Source: Candidatus Zipacnadia bacterium | GTDB lineage: Bacteria; Armatimonadota; Zipacnadia; Zipacnadales; UBA5352 | Reading direction: 5' to 3' | Assembly (NCBI GenBank): GCA_029820945.1 | Contig: JALGUJ010000014.1 | Location: 1 to 63,689 of the forward strand | Length of the DNA: 63,689 nucleotides | Shown here: piece by piece, positions 31,701 through 39,500 of the stretch | How positions within the stretch are numbered: position 1 is the first letter of the stretch | Layout: every line of letters begins with the position of its first letter | The notes under the pieces: generated by a model | Database searches by the model: none | The model's input: the letters and a program-made list of their open reading frames with translations, nothing else | What the model was told of the DNA's origin: nothing | Translations under genes and position numbers: made by a program

Positions 31701-33164
31701 TCAGGCGAAGGGTATGTGCAGTGGCCGGCCGTAGACCGAGAGCGCAGCTTCGTGGATGCTCTCACTGAGCGTCGGGTGTGCATGGATGACCTCGATAATG
31801 GCTTCGGCCGAGAGGCCCTGCTCGATGGCGAGGGTCAGTTCGGCGATCATCTCGGTGGTGTAGGTGCCGCAGACCGTGGCGCCCAGCAGCTTGCCGGTGT
31901 GCGGATCCGCGATGAGCTTCGCGAAGCCCTCGCGCTTGCCCGTGCAGACGGCGCGACCGTTGGCGGCGAAGGGGAAGGTGCCGACCTCGATGTCGATCCC
32001 GAGCTCGCGGGCGCGGTACTCCAGCAGCCCGACGGAGGCGATCTCGGGGTGGCAGTACATGGCCGTGGGCACGGCGTTGTAGTTGATGGAGCTCTCCAGG
32101 CCTTGGCTGTCCTCGACCGCCGCCACGCCCTCGTGCATGGCCAGGTGTGCCAGTCCGATGCCGCGGATGCAGTCGCCGATGGCGTAGACGTGGTCCAGGG
32201 AGGTCTTGAGCTGGGCCCCCGGGCACATCGGCTCCGCCGGGCGGCCTGGCTCGGAGGCCGGCGTGCTGACCCCCTCCTGCACGCAGATGCCCTGGCGCTG
32301 GATCTCGAGCCCGATCTCCTCGCCGCGGAGGCCTGCGAGGTTCGCCCTGCGCCCGATGGCGAGCAGCACGACGTCGCCCTCTATCTGCCGCTCCTCGCCG
32401 TCGCGCTCGAAGATGACGCGGCGGATATCACCCGTGTCCTCGATGCGCCGCACGTGCGCGTTGACCTCGAAGCGCCCACCCCGGCGCTGAAAGGTGCGCA
32501 TGACCACTTCGCTGGCGTCCTGGTCCTCCCGGGGCAGGGGCCGGTCGAACAGCTCCATCACTGTGACATCCGCCCCGAAGTGCAGATATGCCGCAGCGAG
32601 CTCCATGCCTGTCGCGCCGGAGCCGATCACCACCATCGACTCGGGGATGCGCGGCACGGCGACGGCGTCATCGCTGGTCCAGACGTGCTCGGAGTCTGTT
32701 CCCTCGATCACCCCGACCACCGGGACTGAGCCCGTGGCCACGACGACCTGCTCGGCCTCCAGGCGTGCCTCACCGTCGTCTGAACTGACCGCGATCTCGT
32801 GCTCGCTCATGAAGCTGCCATGCCCCGGCCAGAGATCGACGCCCGCCTGGCTCAGGAGCGTCTCCACGCCCGACACAAGCTGCTTGACGGCCCGCTGCGT
32901 GTGCCGCCGGAGCCTGGCAACGTCCACCGTGGGCTCCCCGACCACCACGCCGAACCGAGACGCGCCCTCGCAGGTATCGAGCACGTGAGCGGCGTAGAGC
33001 AGGGCCTTGGAGGGGATGCAGCCGCGGTTGAGGCAGGTGCCGCCGACCTCGCGCTCCTCAATCAGGGCCACGGAGCAGTCGAGCTGGCGAGCGCGAAGCG
33101 CGGCGACGTAGCCCCCGGGCCCCCCACCTATGACCGCCAGGTCGTAGCGGCCGCCATCGCTCAT
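31701..33164 (-). CDS. lpdA: Dihydrolipoyl dehydrogenase
   Basis: A 487-residue flavoprotein disulfide reductase. The FAD motif is VIGGGPGGYVAALRA (about 11-25), the redox-active disulfide is EVGGTCLNRGCIPSKALL (Cys43 and Cys48 region), and the NAD motif is VVIGSGATGMELA. The C-terminal active-site His-Glu pair is in HAHPTLSESIHEAAL. It reoxidises dihydrolipoamide in 2-oxoacid dehydrogenase or glycine-cleavage complexes, or serves other lipoyl proteins. No E1 or E2 genes are nearby. AGAGGTGG precedes the ATG. Two insertions before the dimer domain (around 305-330) are slightly longer than in E. coli Lpd. Confidence 0.92.
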   Translation of the reverse strand: MSDGGRYDLAVIGGGPGGYVAALRARQLDCSVALIEEREVGGTCLNRGCIPSKALLYAAHVLDTCEGASRFGVVVGEPTVDVARLRRHTQRAVKQLVSGVETLLSQAGVDLWPGHGSFMSEHEIAVSSDDGEARLEAEQVVVATGSVPVVGVIEGTDSEHVWTSDDAVAVPRIPESMVVIGSGATGMELAAAYLHFGADVTVMELFDRPLPREDQDASEVVMRTFQRRGGRFEVNAHVRRIEDTGDIRRVIFERDGEERQIEGDVVLLAIGRRANLAGLRGEEIGLEIQRQGICVQEGVSTPASEPGRPAEPMCPGAQLKTSLDHVYAIGDCIRGIGLAHLAMHEGVAAVEDSQGLESSINYNAVPTAMYCHPEIASVGLLEYRARELGIDIEVGTFPFAANGRAVCTGKREGFAKLIADPHTGKLLGATVCGTYTTEMIAELTLAIEQGLSAEAIIEVIHAHPTLSESIHEAALSVYGRPLHIPFA

Positions 33165-33226
33165 GGTGCCACCTCTTTCCTAACCGCACTTCGGTCGCTT
33201 CTCCGGCTGCGGCCCACGGCCCTCCC

Positions 33227-34021
33227 TCAACCCGCCGCCGCCTCGCGCGCAGGCCTGGGCGGCCGCCAGAGATGGCTCTGCCACTGTTGCTCGGTCAGGC
33301 CGGCCTCGCGCAGGATGGCCACGTGGTAGCTGAAGTCGCCGAACTCAGCCAGGCGGTGGCTGTCCGTGCCGACGGCCGCGGGGATACCCCTCTCCAGCGC
33401 CATGCGGACCATGCGCAGGTCGTACTCATGGAACTGCTGATGCGAGTTGATCTCCAGTGAGAAGCCGGCTTGACCCGCCATTCGCACCGTCCACTCCAGA
33501 AGCTCGTCGGTCACCGGCACCTGGTTGCTCAGTAGCAGGCGAAAGGGGTGCGCGAGTACGTGCATTCCGTGCCGCGCCAGCGCCTCGACCTGGAGGCGGA
33601 ACTCCGCCTCGATCTCCTCCAGAGGGCGCTCGTGGCGCAGCGTGGGCATGGAGTGGATGGCACCAAGGACAACATCCAGCGTCCCGAGCAGTCCCTCAGG
33701 GAAGACGATGCGGCCGTCGGGGAGCACATCAAGCTCGATCCCGATCAGCATTCCGCCGCACTGGGCTCTGCGGGTGGCTTCGATGTACTGCGTGACGCAC
33801 TGCCGGGCCTGCTCGCGGCTACGCTCGAACAGCTCGGCGGCATCGTCGGTCCAGAAGCCCCAGCGTTTGTCGGGCGGGTAGCAGATGTGCGCGCTGTGAT
33901 CGGTGACCGCGAACGCCTGCGGTGTGGTCCGGGCTATCTCGGTGTACTTCTGCAGCGTCACGTCCTCGGCGCAGGCGGAGAACTCGCTGTGTGTGTGGCA
34001 GTCGAAGAACTCGGACTCCAT
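33227..34021 (-). CDS. PHP-domain phosphoesterase (histidinol-phosphatase-like)
   Basis: About 264 residues of the PHP fold. It starts with FFDCHTHSEFSACAEDVTLQ, whose HTH and following Glu/Asp bind the trinuclear metal centre. It continues with FAVTDHSAHICYPP, LDVVLGAIHSMPTLRHE, HGMHVLAHPFRLL and AAVGTDSHRLAEFG, all in PHP order. Members hydrolyse histidinol phosphate or other phosphate esters; no his gene is near, so the substrate is open. ATG 34021 has GAGGAG six bases upstream; an ATG six bases earlier abuts the SD. It precedes lpd by 62 bases and follows a hairpin. Confidence 0.85.
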   Translation of the reverse strand: MESEFFDCHTHSEFSACAEDVTLQKYTEIARTTPQAFAVTDHSAHICYPPDKRWGFWTDDAAELFERSREQARQCVTQYIEATRRAQCGGMLIGIELDVLPDGRIVFPEGLLGTLDVVLGAIHSMPTLRHERPLEEIEAEFRLQVEALARHGMHVLAHPFRLLLSNQVPVTDELLEWTVRMAGQAGFSLEINSHQQFHEYDLRMVRMALERGIPAAVGTDSHRLAEFGDFSYHVAILREAGLTEQQWQSHLWRPPRPAREAAAG

Positions 34022-34179
34022 CGTCATCTCCTCGAGGGGTGTACGCCCATCGTCCGGTGGGTCTGTAGTATGCTCGACCGACCGGCCAAACGGAATCGAG
34101 CGAGCCGGCGTGGTATAGCCGCGGCGGGCTGCGTCGCTCTGACGGCTGCCAACGCCTGCGACGATGGCGACTCGTGCTC

Positions 34180-34208
34180 GGGGGGCACCGCCGGCGTCGG
34201 TGCCCCCC
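34180..34208 (-). terminator. GC-rich hairpin after the Gfo/Idh gene
   Basis: An 11-bp stem GGGGGGCACCG / CGGTGCCCCCC (34180-34190, 34198-34208) with a 7-base loop lies 26 bases downstream of the oxidoreductase stop. It probably terminates that gene. No T-tract, so possibly Rho-assisted. Confidence 0.5.
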
Positions 34209-34234
34209 CAGATCTGGTCTTCGGGCGAGTCGGC

Positions 34235-35410
34235 CTAGTCGATGCCGGGCCCGTCGTCCACGTAGGAGAGCGGCAGCTCTACCGTCGCCCCGCCCTCGCG
34301 GCTGGACTTGTAGATGGCCTTGATGACCTCCACGGCCTTGCGCGCCTCGCGGCCGGGGATCGCGGGCTCGCGGTCCTCCGCGATCGCCTGGCACAGGTCC
34401 TGGACGTGGGCGACGTGGCCGGTGGCGGTGAGGGCGGTGGGGTCAGACGCCGTGCCCTCGGTCCCGGCCTGGGACGCCTCGATGGCCTCGATGATCTGCG
34501 TCTTCCGCGTCAGCCCGCTGAGATCGACGTTGCGCGTGTCGGCCAGATCGCGCAGCTCACTGACGGTCAGCTCGCTGAGGTCATCGGGCATGCCCCCATC
34601 CTCGCCGGGGATATCCCACGTGGTGATGGTGTCGCCCGAGAGGCCGATGGTTCCCAGGTCGCCGGAGATCTCCACCTTGCAGCCCATGCCGGGCGTGACG
34701 CTGGTGGTGCCCTCCAGCACGCCGAGAGCGCCGTTCTCGTACTCCAGCAGCGCGATGGCCGTGTCCTCGACCTCAATGTTACGCACCAGCCGCCGGCAGT
34801 AGGCCGTAAGCCTGCGCACCGGGCCCATCAGATAGACGATGAGGTCGATGCCGTGCACCCCCTGGTTCATCAGAGCGCCGCCCCCGTCCAGCTCCCAGGT
34901 CGCCCGCCAGTCGCCGCTGGCGTAGTACTCGTGCGAGCGGAAGTACTTCTGGTAGCAGTCGCCCAGGACGAGCTTGCCGAGCCTGCCGGTCCGCACGGCC
35001 TCACGCACCCGCCGGGTACTCTCGTAGGTGCGGCGCTGGAAGACTCCGGCCAACTTGACGTCGTGGCTCTCGGCGGCAGCGATCATGTCGTCGATCTTCT
35101 TAAGTGTGACATCCAGCGGCTTCTCACACAGGATGTGCTTGCCGGCCTCCGCGGCGGCGATGGCGTGTTCGGCGTGCATGCCGCTTGGGGTGCATACCGA
35201 GACCGCCTGCACGTCGTCGCGGGCGAGCATGTCCTCGAGGTCGCGGTAGTAGCTGTCCCCGATGCCGGCCTCCCCGGCCAGCTTGGCGGCCCTCTCCTCA
35301 ATGACGTCGCAGCACGCGACCAGCTCGGCCGCTTCCACAGTCTCAATTGCCTTCCGGTGGGTACCGGAGATGGTGCCGCATCCAATGATCCCGAAACCGA
35401 TCTTGTCCAT
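34235..35410 (-). CDS. Gfo/Idh/MocA oxidoreductase with an inserted SAP/Rho-N-like motif
   Basis: A 391-residue protein. The Rossmann domain (about 3-125) has GFGIIGCGTISGTHRKAIE and the catalytic-type CEKPLDVTLKKID (95-107, EKP motif). The alpha/beta substrate domain has GGGALMNQGVHGIDLIVYLMG (177-197) with a conserved His. It oxidises a sugar or cyclitol with NAD(P). Oddly, residues about 278-313 (DNA 34472-34579) read LSELTVSELRDLADTRNVDL then SGLTRKTQIIEAIEAS. This matches the SAP / Rho-N helix-extended-helix consensus and not the oxidoreductase family. It replaces the usual short loop between beta strands. ATG 35410 has GGAGGG nine bases upstream. The substrate is unknown; the next gene upstream is an alpha/alpha toroid protein. 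Confidence 0.88.
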   Translation of the reverse strand: MDKIGFGIIGCGTISGTHRKAIETVEAAELVACCDVIEERAAKLAGEAGIGDSYYRDLEDMLARDDVQAVSVCTPSGMHAEHAIAAAEAGKHILCEKPLDVTLKKIDDMIAAAESHDVKLAGVFQRRTYESTRRVREAVRTGRLGKLVLGDCYQKYFRSHEYYASGDWRATWELDGGGALMNQGVHGIDLIVYLMGPVRRLTAYCRRLVRNIEVEDTAIALLEYENGALGVLEGTTSVTPGMGCKVEISGDLGTIGLSGDTITTWDIPGEDGGMPDDLSELTVSELRDLADTRNVDLSGLTRKTQIIEAIEASQAGTEGTASDPTALTATGHVAHVQDLCQAIAEDREPAIPGREARKAVEVIKAIYKSSREGGATVELPLSYVDDGPGID

Positions 35411-35494
35411 CGATCTGTTCCCTCCGTCTTTGTCGTGTGACAGCTTCCGGCAGGTGTACGCGCCGGCGTCGCGGCCGGCGCTCAAAACCTGAGG

Positions 35495-36505
35495 CTACGC
35501 GGTTCCGACCTCAAGGTTATCGAGCGTCTCCAGCGTCAGGATCAGCCCCTCGGCCGTGGCATCGGTCTGGGCGGAGACCAGGTCGGACGGCAGTGCCGGC
35601 TCCAGCCAGCTCCCGTCCGCGTTCTGGCGCTGCACCATCGCCTCCAGCACGGACGTGGCGATCCGACGGTAGTTCACGTTGCCCAGGACGGCGTACAGCA
35701 GCGAGGCGGCCCAGCCGAGGAAGCTGCTGCGCGGGCTGTCGTAACGGTCATCGGCGCCGGAGTCGCAGAAGTCCACGTACTCCTGACCCACGCGCAGGTA
35801 GCTGCGCTCACCTGTGGCTTCCGCCAGCTTGACGAGGAACCCGGCCGCCAGTCCGGGGACGGAGTACCACTGGGCCGGCTCCTCAAGCATGACCAGGTAC
35901 TCTTCGTCGAGGCCCTCCCCATGTACCCTCACGGGCTCCTCACCGCGGCGCACCATGAGGTACATTCTGTCGCCGGTCGACGGTATGCTGTCCCAGCGGC
36001 GGCAGAGGAAGTCGCCCGCCGCGGTGGCAACGCGCTCGTCGCCCATGTAGAGCGCCGCCAGGCCGGCGGCGGCGGTGCCGAGCATATCCTGCTCGTCGTC
36101 TAGGCTGGCGTCGGGCCCCTCGCGCAGGAAGCCGCCGGTATCGGGATGCTGGAGGCTGGCGAGGAAGTCCCAGGCCGGCGTGGACAGCCCGAACTGGCCG
36201 AGCTTCTGCGCGCCCATGATGATCCAGGCCGCGCCCCAGGCGTAGTACCGGCTGAGGAGGCCCTGGCGGCCGAAGGCCGCGCCCAGGTCGCCGTCCTCAT
36301 CCAGGCTGTTGTCCACGATCCACGTGCATAGCCTGATGCCGCGGCCGCTCTGTCCACTCAGCGCCAGCGCATAGGGCACCTTGTGGAAGCCCGCCATGCC
36401 CTCGGCCAGCGGTCTGAACGACCCGTCGTCATTCTGCTGTCGGATCAGCCATTTGATGGCCTTGATGGCCGCCTGCTTCCCGGAGGACGTTCCCGTCGGT
36501 ATCAC
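35495..36505 (-). CDS. Alpha/alpha-toroid protein (terpenoid-cyclase/prenyltransferase fold)
   Basis: A 336-residue protein without a signal peptide. It shows repeats of the toroid type: AIKWLIRQQNDDGSFRPLAE (about 15-34), FLASLQHPDTGGFLREG (about 110-126) and VLEAMVQRQNADGSWLEPAL (about 295-314). The Q-x-x-D-G-S/G-F/W pattern resembles the QW motif of squalene-hopene cyclases and similar repeats in protein prenyltransferases and lyases. The DxDD motif of cyclases is not seen; a DDEQDM segment is present. It may be a glycan- or terpene-related enzyme or a binding protein. The start is a GTG at 36505 with a poor SD. It follows the M28/FtsX gene by 54 bases, with an 18-bp palindrome between them. 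Confidence 0.6.
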   Translation of the reverse strand: MIPTGTSSGKQAAIKAIKWLIRQQNDDGSFRPLAEGMAGFHKVPYALALSGQSGRGIRLCTWIVDNSLDEDGDLGAAFGRQGLLSRYYAWGAAWIIMGAQKLGQFGLSTPAWDFLASLQHPDTGGFLREGPDASLDDEQDMLGTAAAGLAALYMGDERVATAAGDFLCRRWDSIPSTGDRMYLMVRRGEEPVRVHGEGLDEEYLVMLEEPAQWYSVPGLAAGFLVKLAEATGERSYLRVGQEYVDFCDSGADDRYDSPRSSFLGWAASLLYAVLGNVNYRRIATSVLEAMVQRQNADGSWLEPALPSDLVSAQTDATAEGLILTLETLDNLEVGTA

Positions 36506-36520
36506 TCCCGATATGGCCGC

Positions 36521-36538
36521 CGGGCCCGGCCGGGCCCG
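36521..36538. repeat. 18-bp perfect palindrome
   Basis: CGGGCCCGGCCGGGCCCG lies between the M28/FtsX stop (36560) and the toroid-protein start (36505). It could be a dyad operator or a zero-loop hairpin. Confidence 0.5.
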
Positions 36539-36559
36539 CGCCCTGCTTCCTGGCGGGCG

Positions 36560-39500
36560 TCATGTGACGATGGCGCCCTCCTCGACAACCTGCTCGCCCC
36601 GGTCGGCGTAGGCGACCTTCTCGCCCTGCGGCACCGTGCGCCAGATGAGGAACTGCTTGCGGATCGATGACAGGAACAGCGAGTTGGTCTTCTTCCACGA
36701 GGTAATGTCGCCCGCTAGGCGCGTCAGCCGGATCTCGATGGCGAAGATGCCCTCGTCCTCCGTGGGCAGGCAGGCCAGCGAGAAGTCCTGACTGACCCCG
36801 AGATCGTAGGGCGCAAGCCACATGCGCAGCCTGACGGCGATGCCGTCCTCCGGCTCGTCCCCCAGAGGCTCGAGCCGCACGTCCTCGGCCAGGAACTCGC
36901 CGCCGGCGTAGCCCACGTACTCGGAGAAGTACTCCTGCAGGAAGGCGGCGACTCCGAAGGCGTCGCGGCCGGTGACCGTGAAGGGCAGCCGGACCGTGAG
37001 CAGATCGCCCTCCGGTTCAGGCAGCTCCCACTTGCGCGCGATCCCGGGCGACGCGATCTCCGAGGCCTTCTTGCTCGGATACACCGTGGACAGTAGCACC
37101 ACGACCACCACCAGGATGGTGACCCCGACCGCCGACATCGACGAGTAGTTCAGCTCGACTCCCGCCTGGATGTCGAAGACCTGGATGCTCTTGGACAGCA
37201 CCTGTCCCAGCAGATAGCCCACGATGGCGCCCAGGTTGGCGAACACCGACGCCTCGGCCAGGAACAGGATGCCGATGTGCGAGGGCGCCAGCCCCAGCGA
37301 GCTGTAGATCCCGATCTCCGTGGTCCGCTCGTACACCGCGCCCAGCATGGTGTTGAGCACGATCAGCGCCGCGATCAGGATGGGAATGAGCATGGTCTCC
37401 AGCCCGCTGGCGGTGGTCATCCCTACGGAGCTGAACAGGTAGGAGGTCCCTCCCACGCCTGCGTAGAGGCTCAACGCGAAGCGCTTCATCATCGTGGTGA
37501 CCGTCTCGGCCACCTGCTTGGACTCCTCGAACCGCACGCTGACCGAGCGCAGGGTGCCGCCCATCTCCAGCGCGGTCTGATACGGGATGACCGCGAGCTT
37601 CTCAGGCCCGTAGTGCTTGTACTCCTGCAGCAGCGACTGCGCGCCGCTGGAGCCGAGCTGCGAGCGCCGCTCGGCCTGGCGCTTCAGCTCCTCGATGACC
37701 TCCGGGCGCAGCATCGCGTAGTTCACCGGCGTCATCGGCTCACCGTCGAGGTCGATGGTGTCGCGCATCTTGGCCTCGTCGATGATGCCGATCACCCGGA
37801 AGTCGGCGCCGAAGAGCTTCACCGTCGCGCCCCCCACTTGCCTGGCCGAGATGCCGAGCGTCTCGGCCACCGACTCGGGCAGCAGGATCACGTTCTTCTC
37901 GCCCTCTTCGATCCACCGGCCCGCCACCAGCATCTCCTCGGCGTCCATCACCTCCTGCTCCTGTGGAGACAAGCCGAGGATGGCGTTGACTGTGTAGGTT
38001 CGGGAGAGATCGGAGGCGAGGCTGATGTCCACCATCAGCTCCTTTTCGAGGTCCGCGCTGCTGTACCACGCGCGGGGTGAGACGGTGGCCTCGTCCTCGA
38101 GCTCATTGGCGATGATCTCCGCGGTCGGCGCCTCCAGCGAGAGCCAGGAGCGGTCGCGCAGCATGATTCCCTGGTAACTGGGCTTGTGCGAGAGCCGGAT
38201 CTCGTTCGAGCGAAGGAACGACTTCACCGAGGTGAAGGAGAGCACGGTGAAGGTCAGCAGGATCAGGGTGACCGCGGTGAGCGCGGTGCGCGCCTTGCGG
38301 CGCCGCATGTTCGCGATGCCGAGGCTGAAGGCCGCGCCGGCCACCGACAGGCGGCCCACGTCGGCCTCGTGCACCCCGCCGCGCGACTGCTTCATCGACT
38401 TGAGCTCCTGGTTAAACTTCATGGTCACGATGGAGATGACCAGCACCGCGAGCGCCATGACGATGAAGGCCAATAGGATGATCGGCGGGCTGTTGGTCAG
38501 CGCGAAGGCCGGATGCACCAGCGCAAGGGCGATGAACACGATGATGAACACAACCACCGTGCCGATGATCTGGGTGATGATCGTGCGCGCGTGGACGAAC
38601 AGGCGCTCACCGAAGAAGGCGAAGGGCAGCAGAATCGCGAGGTAGAACAGCACTCCCTTGACCACGTCCTCGGCCGTCCTCTGCACGTCCGGATAGGCAC
38701 GCGACTCATAGCCCCAGGCGTGGCGGGCGGCGGCCACGGCGGCGTCGTAGCGCTTCTCCTTGAAGGCCTTGTCCGCGGCGTCCAGCGACATGCGCGCGGT
38801 GTCGTGCAGCTCCAGCACGCGCTGGTTCGCGATGCCGTGCCTCTTCAGCTTGTTGATGCGGAACTCGTCGATGTTCCACATGTCGTGCGCGATCTGCAGA
38901 GGCGTCATGGGAATGCTCGAGATCTCACCCGCCGGGAAGCCAATGCCCGTGGGCTTAGCCGGCGTTGCGTTGATGGCCACCATCCTGATGCCGACCAGGC
39001 CCATCGACATGGTGACCTGGAAGTCCATTCCCGGCACAACGTAGATCACCGCGCACGGCTCCACGTAGGAGGGGAACTCCGCGGCGACCTTGATCTCGTT
39101 GATCGAGTAGCCGTAGGAGATCGGCTCCGAGTAATCGTTGGCGTCGTAGACGAAGACCTTCTCCAGCGTCTGGAAGTAGCGCTCGTCCATGAGGTCGAAG
39201 AGGTCGGTGGCCGCGCAGGGAAAGACGATGACCGGGCGTTTGAGGCCGGCGCGGCCGTAGACGTCGCGGGGGTACTTCTTGTCGCCGTCCGTGCCCCGGT
39301 CAGGCGCGTACGTGATCTCACCGCTGTCGGGGTCGAAGTTGTACGCCTCCAGCTGCGCCCCGCGGCTGGCCATCTCGCCCCGGATGAGGAACTCGCTGGT
39401 CTCGTTGGCCATCGCCCAGACCGTGGTGTGAACGCCCATCATGATGCGGTACTGGCCCTGAATGAGCACCAGCGAGCCGGGCACCGGGCTGTTCGGGACG

